Shown in pieces: positions 7,685 through 15,482 of a DNA stretch of 15,731 nucleotides; within the stretch, counting starts at the first letter, position 1; each line of letters starts with the position of its first letter. Both the position numbers and the translations under genes were made by a program. The notes under the pieces were generated by a model that had not been told where the DNA came from, ran no database searches, and saw only the letters and a program-made list of their open reading frames with translations. Source of the DNA: JBHHYN01 sp046757565 (GTDB lineage Bacteria > Pseudomonadota > Gammaproteobacteria > Eutrophobiales > Eutrophobiaceae); contig JBHHYN010000063.1 in the NCBI GenBank assembly GCA_046757565.1, positions 1 through 15,731 on the forward strand, written 5' to 3'.

Positions 7685-10600
7685 TCACTTTTGTTCGAGT
7701 TCTATATCGATAGCCAGCGATCTGATTTCCTTGACCAGAACATTGAATGATTCCGGCATGCCGGCTTCCATATAATGATTGCCATCAACAATGTTTTTAT
7801 ACATCTTGGTCCGGCCATTCACATCATCCGATTTGACTGTCAGCATCTCCTGCAGGGTATAAGCAGCGCCATAGGCTTCCAGTGCCCAGACTTCCATTTC
7901 CCCAAAACGCTGTCCACCGAATTGCGCCTTACCACCAAGGGGCTGCTGGGTAACCAGGCTATAAGGTCCGGTCGAACGGGCATGCATCTTGTCATCGATC
8001 AGGTGATTTAATTTAAGTATGTACATATAACCAACAGTAATGGGCCGGTCGAAAGGATCGCCCGTACGGCCGTCATAGAGCGTTGTTTGACCTGTCAGCG
8101 GTAAATCTGCAAGTGCAAGCATATTTTTGATTTCTTCTTCACTGGCACCGTCAAACACCGGTGTAGACATAGGTACGCCGTCCTTGAAATTTTCAGCGAG
8201 TTCCAGGATCTCGTCATCTGTAAGTGAATTGAGGTCCTCGAGTTTGCCGCTGGAGTTATAAATCCGGCCAAGAAATTTTCGTAGTTCAGAAGGTTGGGCC
8301 TTATTGTAGAGCATTTCGCCAATCTTTATCCCTAACCCCTTAGCGGCCCAGCCCAGATGGGTCTCCAGTACCTGGCCGATATTCATACGGGAGGGGACGC
8401 CCAGCGGATTGAGTACGATATCCACCGGTTTGCCGTTTGCAAGATAAGGCATATCCTCGGCCGGGACGATAGTAGAAATAACCCCCTTGTTACCGTGCCG
8501 CCCAGCCATCTTGTCTCCGGGCTGGATGCGCCGTTTGACAGCCAGATAGACCTTGACCATCTTAAGCACACCCGGAGCAAGATCATCTCCGGAAGTTAAT
8601 TTGCTGCGCTTCTCTTCAAAGAGTTGGTCATATTTTTCGCGCAACTGCACTAATTGTTCCGCCGCCTGCTCCAGCGTGCGGTTAGCGTCCTCGTTGCGCA
8701 GGCGGATTTCAAACCACTCGTCACGTGACCTATCCGACAAGTATACCTGAGTGATTCTGGCTCCAGAGGTAAGATTACCCGGTCCACCATCGGCGACCTT
8801 GCCGAGAAGATGTTTGCTTACCCTTTGATATACACCATCTTCCATAATCCGCAATTGATCATTCAGGTCTTTCCTTACCCGGTCCAATTCTACCTCTTCG
8901 ATTTCAATCGCCCGGGCATCCTTTTCCACGCCGTCCCGGGTGAATACCTGTACATTGATCACGGTACCATTCATGCCGGACGGGACGCGCAATGAAGTGT
9001 CTTTTACATCCAGTGCCTTTTCGCCAAAGATGGCCCGCAGAAGTTTTTCTTCGGGCGTAAGTTGGGTTTCTCCCTTGGGAGTAACCTTTCCAACCAGGAT
9101 ATCGCCTACATTGACTTCAGCTCCGATATAGACAACCCCCGATTCATCCAGTTTATTCAGTGAACCCTCGCTGACGTTCGGAATATCAGCGGTTATTTCT
9201 TCTGAACCCCGCTTGGTGTCCCGGGCAAAACAGGTAAGCTCCTCAATATGAATTGTTGTATAGCGGTCCTCTTCAACCAGATGCTCCGAAATAAGGATTG
9301 AATCTTCGAAGTTATAGCCATTCCACGGCATGAACGCCACCATCAGGTTCTGACCCAGCGCCAGCTCGCCCATATCTGTAGACGGCCCGTCAGCAAGCAC
9401 ATCGCCTTTGGCAATGATATCGCCTGGTTTGACCAACGGTCTTTGATTAATACATGTATTCTGATTGGAGCGTGTATATTTTGTAAGATTGTAGATATCG
9501 ACGCCTGGTTCTCCGGCGCTAATTTCATCATCATTGACACGGATCACGATACGGCTCGCATCAACAGAGTCTACAACGCCACCACGCTCCGAAACGACGG
9601 TAACGCCTGAATCCTTCGCCACTGATCGCTCTATACCGGTCCCGACCAGTGGTTTTTCCGTACGCAGGGTGGGTACGGCCTGGCGCTGCATATTGGATCC
9701 CATTAATGCCCGGTTGGCATCATCATGTTCCAGAAACGGGATCAGTGAAGCGGCAACCGAAACGATCTGCTTGGGAGAGACATCCATATAATCGACCCGG
9801 TCCGGGGTTAACATGGCAAATTCGTTTTTATGGCGGCAAGATACAAGTTCATCAACGAGGTAATTTTTGGAATCCAGGGTCGAGTTTGCCTGCGCGATGA
9901 CATATTCACCTTCTTCAATTGCAGACAGGTATTCGATCTTATTGGTCACCTTCCTGTTCACGACCTTGCGATAAGGCGTTTCGAGAAAACCATAATCATT
10001 GGTACGCGCATACACCGCCAATGAATTGATCAGGCCAATGTTCGGCCCTTCAGGTGTTTCGATGGGACATACCCTTCCATAATGGGTAGGATGTACATCA
10101 CGAACTTCAAAGCCGGCCCGCTCCCTGGTCAAACCGCCGGGGCCAAGCGCCGAAATACGGCGTTTGTGGGTCACTTCCGACAAGGGATTGTTCTGATCCA
10201 TGAATTGCGACAGTTGGCTCGATCCAAAAAATTCCTTAACCACGGCAGAGACCGGCTTTGCATTGATGATCTCCTGTGGCATCAGCCCTTCGGTTTCTGC
10301 CAGACTCAGACGCTCCTTGACTGCCCGCTCTACCCGCACCAATCCGATACGGAACTGGTTCTCAGCCATCTCGCCGACGCTCCGCACGCGCCGGTTGCCC
10401 AAATGGTCGATATCATCAACCACTCCTTTACCATTGCGGACATCGACCAGCGTTTTCATCACATGGACTATACCTGAGCCCCAATTACGCAATATCTGTT
10501 TTAGTTTGCCCCATTTGATTTCGTCATCATCCTCCTTATCGATGAGTGCCGGCAATTGCCGTAGCTCAGGTTGAATCCTGCTTATTTTTACAAGAGTATT

Positions 10601-11941
10601 ATCATCCTGGGGTTTCAGGGAATTCTCCAGCTTGTTGATAAAGAAAACCGGATCGACAAGCACACCGGGTCCTTCCGATTCGTCACGCCCCACCCTGCGA
10701 TTAAATTTCATCCTGCCGACAGATGAGAGGTCATAACGGTCCGTACTGAAAAACAGGTTCTTGAACAGATTTTCCGCCGCATCCTTGGTGGGCGGCTCTC
10801 CCGGGCGCATCATTCTGTAGATAGCGATCTGGGCTTCCAGGTGTGTGGTCGTTGGATCGATTCGAAGCGTATCAGAAATATAAGGACCCCTATCCAGTTC
10901 ATTGGTATAGAGTGTTTCCAGCTCCGCGACCGAACTGTTTAACAGCTTTTCAAGTAACTCCTCCGTGATCTCGGTATTGACTTCAATAATTAATTCTCCC
11001 GTTTCCATATCTATAATTTCCTTCGCCACAACTTTCCCAATCAGGTAATCCGCAGGCACATCGAGTTGTTTCAGTCCCGCCTTTTCAATATCACGGATAT
11101 GCCGGGCGGTAATGCGCTGTTCTTTCGCAACGATGAGTCTGCCCTTTTTAGCCTTGATATCGAATGCCGCCACCTCACCGCGTAACCTTTCCGGGACAAG
11201 TTCCAGCTTGACGATTCCTTTCTTTGTGATTTGGAATTTATTGGTCTCAAAAAAGAGATTGAGGATATCCTGGGTTGTATAACCGAGTGCGCGTAACAGG
11301 ATCGTTGCCGGGATCTTGCGGCGCCTGTCAATACGACAATACATCAAATCCTTGGGATCGAATTCAAAATCAAGCCAGGAACCACGATAAGGAATCACCC
11401 GTGCCGAATAGAGTAACTTTCCCGAGGAATGGGTTTTACCCTTGTCATGTTCGAAGAAGACACCGGGGGAGCGGTGCAATTGGGAGACTATGACACGCTC
11501 TGTACCATTGATGACGAACGTACCCGTTTTAGTCATGAGTGGTATCTCGCCCATATATACATCCTGTTCCCGGCGTTCCTTTTCTTTCTTGTTGCTTAAC
11601 CCCGCCTCCTTGTCATAGATGATTAGCTGTACCTTGACCCGCAGTGAGGCTGCATAGGTGATCCCCCTGAGTTGGCACTCCTTAACGTCAAAAACAGGCG
11701 CCCCAAGACTGTAACCGACATATTCCAGCGCCGCATTGCCGGAATAACTGACAATCGGAAAGACCGATTGAAATGCGGCGTGCAGACCTGTGTCCTTTCG
11801 TTCATCAGGGGCAACATCAGGCTGCAGAAACTGGTCATAAGAATCGATTTGTGTGGCCAGCAGGTAAGGCACTTCCATGATGCTTCGACGGTTACCAAAA
11901 TCCTTGCGGATACGCTTCTTTTCAGTGTAGGAATAGGTCAT
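7685..11941 (-). CDS. rpoB: DNA-directed RNA polymerase subunit beta
   Basis: RpoB is the second large core subunit and the rifampicin target. The product is 1418 residues, longer than E. coli RpoB (1342). The N-terminus MTYSYTEKKRIRKDFG and the C-terminal half match gammaproteobacteria closely. The rifampicin cluster is wild type, with GSSQLSQFMDQNNP, Asp582, His592 and Ser597 (E. coli 516, 526, 531), so sensitivity is expected. The conserved GDKMAGRHGNKG active-site segment and the C-terminal GGQRFGEMEVWALEA are present. Most of the extra length is a ~58-residue insertion at about residues 427-491. The start chosen is ATG at 11941-11939, with GAGG seven bases upstream; the frame runs four codons further to a GTG-type codon, which I reject. 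It is upstream of rpoC, as usual. Confidence 0.99.
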   Translation of the reverse strand: MTYSYTEKKRIRKDFGNRRSIMEVPYLLATQIDSYDQFLQPDVAPDERKDTGLHAAFQSVFPIVSYSGNAALEYVGYSLGAPVFDVKECQLRGITYAASLRVKVQLIIYDKEAGLSNKKEKERREQDVYMGEIPLMTKTGTFVINGTERVIVSQLHRSPGVFFEHDKGKTHSSGKLLYSARVIPYRGSWLDFEFDPKDLMYCRIDRRRKIPATILLRALGYTTQDILNLFFETNKFQITKKGIVKLELVPERLRGEVAAFDIKAKKGRLIVAKEQRITARHIRDIEKAGLKQLDVPADYLIGKVVAKEIIDMETGELIIEVNTEITEELLEKLLNSSVAELETLYTNELDRGPYISDTLRIDPTTTHLEAQIAIYRMMRPGEPPTKDAAENLFKNLFFSTDRYDLSSVGRMKFNRRVGRDESEGPGVLVDPVFFINKLENSLKPQDDNTLVKISRIQPELRQLPALIDKEDDDEIKWGKLKQILRNWGSGIVHVMKTLVDVRNGKGVVDDIDHLGNRRVRSVGEMAENQFRIGLVRVERAVKERLSLAETEGLMPQEIINAKPVSAVVKEFFGSSQLSQFMDQNNPLSEVTHKRRISALGPGGLTRERAGFEVRDVHPTHYGRVCPIETPEGPNIGLINSLAVYARTNDYGFLETPYRKVVNRKVTNKIEYLSAIEEGEYVIAQANSTLDSKNYLVDELVSCRHKNEFAMLTPDRVDYMDVSPKQIVSVAASLIPFLEHDDANRALMGSNMQRQAVPTLRTEKPLVGTGIERSVAKDSGVTVVSERGGVVDSVDASRIVIRVNDDEISAGEPGVDIYNLTKYTRSNQNTCINQRPLVKPGDIIAKGDVLADGPSTDMGELALGQNLMVAFMPWNGYNFEDSILISEHLVEEDRYTTIHIEELTCFARDTKRGSEEITADIPNVSEGSLNKLDESGVVYIGAEVNVGDILVGKVTPKGETQLTPEEKLLRAIFGEKALDVKDTSLRVPSGMNGTVINVQVFTRDGVEKDARAIEIEEVELDRVRKDLNDQLRIMEDGVYQRVSKHLLGKVADGGPGNLTSGARITQVYLSDRSRDEWFEIRLRNEDANRTLEQAAEQLVQLREKYDQLFEEKRSKLTSGDDLAPGVLKMVKVYLAVKRRIQPGDKMAGRHGNKGVISTIVPAEDMPYLANGKPVDIVLNPLGVPSRMNIGQVLETHLGWAAKGLGIKIGEMLYNKAQPSELRKFLGRIYNSSGKLEDLNSLTDDEILELAENFKDGVPMSTPVFDGASEEEIKNMLALADLPLTGQTTLYDGRTGDPFDRPITVGYMYILKLNHLIDDKMHARSTGPYSLVTQQPLGGKAQFGGQRFGEMEVWALEAYGAAYTLQEMLTVKSDDVNGRTKMYKNIVDGNHYMEAGMPESFNVLVKEIRSLAIDIELEQK

Positions 11942-12112
11942 TACAATCCTCAACGGTCAGTGACGAGGTCCGCTTGCCGTTAGCGCGGCCACGGGTCTTC
12001 TCCAGACATTCATGACTCCTGCGGGAGCAGGCAAAATATATGGAAGCAAAGGCCAATAGTAGGAGACCATCAGCCTTATGCCATCGTAAATTTATGATGA
12101 AGTCCAACAAGT
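11942..12112 (-). other. rplL-rpoB intercistronic spacer with a small hairpin
   Basis: This 171-bp spacer lies where E. coli has an attenuator and an RNase III site that uncouple ribosomal protein from polymerase synthesis. I see one short perfect stem, CCTGC with GCAGG around four bases at 12018-12031, and no T-tract after it. No convincing -35/-10 pair is visible. An attenuator or processing site is possible but not shown. Confidence 0.35.
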
Positions 12113-12499
12113 TTATTTGATATCTACAGATGCTCCCGCCTCTTCCAGTTGTTTTTTGGCATCTTCCGCCTCATCCCTGGGGACACCTTCCTTGATTGGG
12201 GAGGGTGCGCTTTCAACGACGTCCTTTGCTTCCTTCAGTCCCATTCCGGTAAGACTGCGGACTACCTTGATGACCGGAACTTTATTAGCACCAAAACTTG
12301 TCAAGACCACATCGAATTCGGTCTGTTCTTCGGCGGCCGCTACGGCATCGCCAGCGGAAGCCCCGGGGGCGCCGGCAACCATCACGGGCGCCGCTGCAGA
12401 GACACCCCAGTGCTCTTCCAGTTCATTGATCAAGTCCACCAGCTCCATCACCGGCATTTGACTCAGCGCTTCTTTAATCTCTTCTCTTGAAACTGCCAT
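12113..12499 (-). CDS. rplL: 50S ribosomal protein L7/L12
   Basis: L7/L12 dimers form the mobile stalk that recruits the translational GTPases EF-G, EF-Tu, IF2 and RF3. The 128-residue product has the three usual parts. An N-terminal dimerisation helix pair spans about residues 5-31, followed by a flexible hinge rich in Ala, Gly and Pro at about 32-58. The globular C-terminal domain follows, with KVPVIKVVRSLTGMGLKEAK, the helix that contacts the factors. It is slightly longer than the E. coli protein (121) because of the hinge. The ATG at 12499-12497 has AGGAG eight bases upstream. The gene follows rplJ after 36 bp, matching its co-assembly with L10. Confidence 0.98.
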   Translation of the reverse strand: MAVSREEIKEALSQMPVMELVDLINELEEHWGVSAAAPVMVAGAPGASAGDAVAAAEEQTEFDVVLTSFGANKVPVIKVVRSLTGMGLKEAKDVVESAPSPIKEGVPRDEAEDAKKQLEEAGASVDIK

Positions 12500-12535
12500 G
12501 GTTATTACTCCTGAATATAAATTTTTCTAAAATAA

Positions 12536-13063
12536 TTAAGCTGCCTGTTGCTGATTGCGGCGGGCTGCCAGTAAACGCGCGAATTTAGCCTGCGGCTCCG
12601 ATAACAAACGGACGAATTTGCCCAACGGCGCCTGGAGCAGGCCCAGAAACATCGCCCGCGCCTGATCCAGCGAGGGGATATCGGCGATTCGCTCGATCTC
12701 TGTGTTATCGAGCAACTTGCCTTCAATCGCAATCAGCTTGACGACAAGCTTGTTGTTGCTCCTGGCGAAGTCACGGATAACCCTTGCCGCGGAACCGGGT
12801 TCATCATTTGAGAAGGCCAGGAGCAATGGCCCAACCAGTCCATCCCGCATACAGTCAAATTTAGTATCTGCCAGTGCCCTGCGGGCCAGGGTATTACGCA
12901 CCACTTTCAGATAGATACCGGCCTCACGCGCTGATTGACGCAAGTGAGTCATATCAGTGACATCAAGGCCGGTGTATTCGGCTGCAATTGCGGTTGGAGC
13001 CTTCGCCGCCATATCGGCAACTTCATTTACGATTGCCTTTTTTTGCTCTAAATTCAGACTCAC
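12536..13063 (-). CDS. rplJ: 50S ribosomal protein L10
   Basis: L10 anchors the L7/L12 dimers to 23S rRNA next to L11. The 175-residue product aligns with E. coli L10 (165): N-terminal SLNLEQKKAIVNEV, the central REAGIYLKVVRNTL segment, and a long C-terminal helix of the kind that binds L12. The start is GTG at 13063-13061, supported by GGAGG eight bases upstream and by the family N-terminus. A GTG-ATG pair six and five codons further upstream would have to place the GGAGG inside the gene. The distance from the rplA stop is only 21 bp, so the long untranslated leader used for L10 autoregulation in E. coli is absent from this gap. Confidence 0.96.
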   Translation of the reverse strand: MSLNLEQKKAIVNEVADMAAKAPTAIAAEYTGLDVTDMTHLRQSAREAGIYLKVVRNTLARRALADTKFDCMRDGLVGPLLLAFSNDEPGSAARVIRDFARSNNKLVVKLIAIEGKLLDNTEIERIADIPSLDQARAMFLGLLQAPLGKFVRLLSEPQAKFARLLAARRNQQQAA

Positions 13064-13084
13064 TGCTGTTTCCTCCATCACGAT

Positions 13085-13774
13085 TCATATTGTGCCTTGA
13101 TCAACGGCTACGCCGGGTCCCATGGTGGTAGACAGGCTGACCTTTTGCATGTAAACACCCTTGGTAGCACTCGGTTTGGCTTTTTTTAAATCATTTAACA
13201 GAACAACCAGATTTTCCTGCAGGGAGCCTGTATCAAAGGATATCTTGCCAATTGCACAATGGATGATACCGTTCTTATCCGTCCGGTAACGCACCTGGCC
13301 CGCCTTCGCATTTTGAACTGCCTGCTTGACATCTTTCGTCACAGTACCGACTTTCGGGTTGGGCATAAGGCCCCGGGGACCAAGAATTTTCCCCAGCTTA
13401 CTCACCACCGACATAGCATCCGGCGTGGCGATGACGACACTGAAATCCATCATTCCAGATTGAACCTGATCAGCCAAATCCGCTAAACCGACATAATCAG
13501 CGCCGGCGCTGCTGGCTTCATCTGCCTGGGTTCCCTGGCAAAACACGGCCACTTTTATGGTCTTTCCGGTACCGCAAGGCAGGACGGTCGACCCCCTGAC
13601 CACCTGATCCGATTTGCGCGGATCTACACCCAGATTGACAGCAACTTCAACGGATTCATCAAATTTGGCCGTAGCATTCTCTTTCAGGAACTGTAACGCA
13701 TCAGTGACAGAATAAAGTTTTCCCGGTTCAAGTTTTTCATGATAACCCTTCACTCGCTTTGATAGCCTGGCCAT
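13085..13774 (-). CDS. rplA: 50S ribosomal protein L1
   Basis: L1 forms the mobile stalk near the E site, helps release deacylated tRNA, and in E. coli represses the rplK-rplA mRNA. The 229-residue product is close to the usual 230-235. The N-terminal KRVKGYHEKLEPGKLY, the KILGPRGLMPNPKVGTVT signature at about residues 125-142, and the C-terminal KGVYMQKVSLSTTMGPGV are all typical. The ATG at 13774-13772 follows GGAG. That ribosome-binding site lies within the last codons of rplK, whose stop is only two bases before this start, so translation of the two is probably coupled. Confidence 0.98.
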   Translation of the reverse strand: MARLSKRVKGYHEKLEPGKLYSVTDALQFLKENATAKFDESVEVAVNLGVDPRKSDQVVRGSTVLPCGTGKTIKVAVFCQGTQADEASSAGADYVGLADLADQVQSGMMDFSVVIATPDAMSVVSKLGKILGPRGLMPNPKVGTVTKDVKQAVQNAKAGQVRYRTDKNGIIHCAIGKISFDTGSLQENLVVLLNDLKKAKPSATKGVYMQKVSLSTTMGPGVAVDQGTI

Positions 13775-13776
13775 AC

Positions 13777-14208
13777 TTATACTCCTGTCGTTTCAATGCC
13801 CATACTGCGGGCAGTCCCTGCAATAGTACGCACTGCTGCATCCAGATCGGCCGCAGTAAGATCGGGGTCTTTAGACTTGGCGATCTCTTCCAGTTGTTTG
13901 CGGGTAACCTTACCCACCTTGTCCGTATTCGGCGTCGGACTTCCACTGCTAATACCTGCTGCTTTTTTCAGGAGGTAGGATGCAGGCGTGGTTTTTGTAA
14001 CAAAAGTAAAACTCTTGTCCGCATAAACAGTAATAACGACGGGAACAGGGAGTCCCTGTTCCATGCCCTGTGTCTGTGCGTTAAAAGCCTTGCAAAAATC
14101 CATAATATTAATACCGTGTTGACCGAGCGCGGGGCCTACGGGTGGGCTCGGGTTTGCCTGGCCAGCAGGAACTTGCAGTTTGATATAGGTGTCGATCTTC
14201 TTTGCCAC
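13777..14208 (-). CDS. rplK: 50S ribosomal protein L11
   Basis: L11 binds the GTPase-associated region of 23S rRNA at the stalk base and is needed for RelA-dependent stringent signalling in E. coli. The 143-residue product matches the usual 142. It shows the N-terminal KKIDTYIKLQVPAGQANPSP segment and the proline-rich PVGPALGQHGINIM that binds thiostrepton-type antibiotics. The start is GTG at 14208-14206, with GGAG about seven bases upstream. The frame is open 42 codons further but that part is not L11-like and would overlap nusG. It is the first gene of the L11-L1 pair. The 97-bp spacer before it may carry an L1-binding site. Confidence 0.97.
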   Translation of the reverse strand: MAKKIDTYIKLQVPAGQANPSPPVGPALGQHGINIMDFCKAFNAQTQGMEQGLPVPVVITVYADKSFTFVTKTTPASYLLKKAAGISSGSPTPNTDKVGKVTRKQLEEIAKSKDPDLTAADLDAAVRTIAGTARSMGIETTGV

Positions 14209-14215
14209 TTTATTT

Positions 14216-14262
14216 CTCCATCGGGTGCAAACGTTTCGCCAAAACTTATCGAAGCTCCACGG
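14216..14262 (-). promoter_or_regulatory. Possible L1-binding leader of the rplK-rplA mRNA
   Basis: In E. coli, L1 represses the L11 operon by binding a leader that imitates its 23S rRNA site. Here the minus strand holds CCGTGGAG, then a TTCG/CGAA pair, then CCGATGGAG just before the rplK ribosome-binding site. From memory, the 23S L1 site holds GGTGGGAG followed by GCATGGAG in the same order. The likeness was judged by eye and no fold was computed. Confidence 0.3.
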
Positions 14263-14305
14263 TTCAGTTTTGTTACTCCTTACCTGCTGTTCAAGAGGGT
14301 GGATT

Positions 14306-14839
14306 TCATTCCTTCTCCACCTGGCCAAATTCAAGTTCTACCGGGGTAGACCTGCCAAAAATCAAAACTGACACTCGTAACCGGCTCTTTTCGTAATTCA
14401 CTTCTTCAACCACACCATTAAAATCAGCAAAGGGACCATCATTGACCCGCACCACTTCTCCCGGTTCAAACAGGACCTTGGGTTTGGGCTGGTCTACTCC
14501 GGCTTCCACGCGTTGCAATATCGCATTGACCTCAGTATCACTGATAGGAGCCGGTTTATCGCCACTACCACCTATGAAACCCAACACTCTTGGCAATTCC
14601 TTGACCAGATGCCAGGTATCATCATCCATCTCCATCTGCACCAGAACGTAGCCCGGAAAAAATTTTCTGTCACTTTTACGTTTTTTACCATCACGCATCT
14701 CCACGACTTCTTCAGTAGGCACCAGGATTTCACCAAATTTCTGATCCATGCCACTGCGGCTGATACGCTCATGCAGTGAGCGCATTACCTGTTGTTCGTA
14801 ACCGGAGTATGCGTGAATGACATACCACCTCATCGTCAT
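14306..14839 (-). CDS. nusG: Transcription termination/antitermination factor NusG
   Basis: NusG binds the RNA polymerase clamp through its N-terminal domain and contacts Rho or ribosomal S10 through its C-terminal KOW domain. The 177-residue product is close to E. coli NusG (181). The NGN domain shows RWYVIHAYSGYE, RKFFPGYVLVQM and PRVLGFIGG. The KOW domain shows FEPGEVVRVNDGPFADFNG followed by EVNYEKSRLRVSV. The start could be ATG at 14839 or the ATG two codons later; I chose the first. GGGAGG precedes both, inside the end of secE. The gap to secE is 4 bp, so the two are translated from one message. Confidence 0.98.
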   Translation of the reverse strand: MTMRWYVIHAYSGYEQQVMRSLHERISRSGMDQKFGEILVPTEEVVEMRDGKKRKSDRKFFPGYVLVQMEMDDDTWHLVKELPRVLGFIGGSGDKPAPISDTEVNAILQRVEAGVDQPKPKVLFEPGEVVRVNDGPFADFNGVVEEVNYEKSRLRVSVLIFGRSTPVELEFGQVEKE

Positions 14840-14843
14840 GCCA

Positions 14844-15221
14844 TCAGCCTCCCTGCCCCATCAGAAGTCCTATTGACCAGCCCAAAAACATATCCAGAAT
14901 CCACAAAATAATGGCAACAAATACGACCATAAGAATGACAATCAGGGTGGTTTGCAAGGTCTCCTGCCGTGTCGGCCATACCACTTTGCGTACTTCTATC
15001 TGTGCATCCTGAAAAAACGCCCATATCTGATGCCCTTTCTCGGTCTGCATGGCGATAACCAACGCCACGCCGCTGCCTGCCAGCAGACCCAATACCCTGA
15101 GCAGAAGGGAGTGTTCGGCATAAAAGTAGAATGCTGTTATGACCGATGAGACGATCAGCAATGCCATAACCAGCTTAACGCTATCTAATTTCACACTTCC
15201 CGTGTCAACTTTTGAATTCAT
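14844..15221 (-). CDS. secE: Preprotein translocase subunit SecE
   Basis: SecE clamps SecY in the inner-membrane SecYEG channel for protein export. The 125-residue product has the three-helix form typical of gammaproteobacteria. Hydrophobic stretches lie at about residues 17-34, 39-58 and 92-114. The conserved cytoplasmic amphipathic segment EVRKVVWPTRQETLQTT at about 76-92 precedes the last helix. The start is ATG at 15221-15219; a TTG immediately before it is a possible alternative, adding one residue. No clear Shine-Dalgarno sequence is visible before either. It lies 62 bp after tRNA-Trp and 4 bp before nusG, the common secE-nusG pairing. Confidence 0.96.
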   Translation of the reverse strand: MNSKVDTGSVKLDSVKLVMALLIVSSVITAFYFYAEHSLLLRVLGLLAGSGVALVIAMQTEKGHQIWAFFQDAQIEVRKVVWPTRQETLQTTLIVILMVVFVAIILWILDMFLGWSIGLLMGQGG

Positions 15222-15283
15222 CAACGATTAATATAATCTTGCCATTCCAGTAACGCCCACAACACTCCAATAATCAAAATTGA

Positions 15284-15359
15284 TGGCAGGCCAGGAGGGA
15301 ATCGAACCCCCAACCTGCGGTTTTGGAGACCGCCGCTCTGCCAATTGAGCTACTGGCCT
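15284..15359 (-). tRNA. tRNA-Trp (anticodon CCA)
   Basis: The 76-base cloverleaf is complete. The 7-bp acceptor stem AGGCCAG/CTGGCCT is perfect. The D-arm is GCTC/GAGC, the anticodon stem GCGGT/ACCGC encloses CTCCAAA, and the T-arm has TTCGATT. The 3' CCA is encoded. The anticodon CCA at 15326-15324 reads UGG. It lies between tuf and secE, a frequent gammaproteobacterial order, and is probably co-transcribed with secE-nusG. A 19-bp copy of its 5' end lies 146 bp upstream. Confidence 0.98.
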
Positions 15360-15367
15360 TCTTTCAC

Positions 15368-15395
15368 AACATACCTGGCGTCCATGCCGTAACAA
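15368..15395 (-). promoter_or_regulatory. Weak candidate promoter for tRNA-Trp-secE-nusG
   Basis: TTGTTA and TATGTT, each four of six consensus bases, are 16 bases apart on the minus strand. The start would fall almost at the tRNA 5' end, leaving a very short leader. No better pair was seen between tuf and the tRNA. Transcription from upstream of tuf is an alternative. Confidence 0.25.
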
Positions 15396-15396
15396 C

Positions 15397-15415
15397 GGTG
15401 ATTTCGCTAATCACC
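15397..15415. repeat. 7-bp inverted repeat upstream of tRNA-Trp
   Basis: GGTGATT and AATCACC form a perfect 7-bp stem with a 5-base loop. It partly neighbours the candidate -35 box. It has no T-tract. Function is unknown; it could be an operator or part of a small repeat element. Confidence 0.45.
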
Positions 15416-15442
15416 TGCCCACACGTCCCTGTGCGTCCGTTC

Positions 15443-15482
15443 AGCGGGAAAAAGATTCACAGGATCTTTTTCTCTCTCCGCT
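15443..15482. repeat. Long two-part hairpin beside the tRNA-Trp fragment
   Basis: GAAAAAGAT and ATCTTTTTC make a perfect 9-bp stem around a 7-base loop. Outside it, AGCGG and CCGCT pair again, leaving a 5-base bulge (TCTCT) on one side. The outer right arm is shared with the degenerate end of the tRNA fragment. There is no trailing T-tract on the minus strand, so it is not a standard terminator. Confidence 0.55.

Noticed and set aside
14209..14334. Open frame extending rplK upstream by 42 codons
   Set aside because: It would run into nusG and gives a protein far longer than L11. GTG at 14208 has a ribosome-binding site.
13759..14349. Plus-strand open frame of 196 codons opposite rplK
   Set aside because: It mirrors the conserved rplK gene, has no recognisable family and no visible ribosome-binding site. 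It is a shadow of the coding strand.
15443..15482. Intrinsic terminator for tuf at the long hairpin
   Set aside because: No T-tract follows the stem on the minus strand; the T-rich part is inside the stem.
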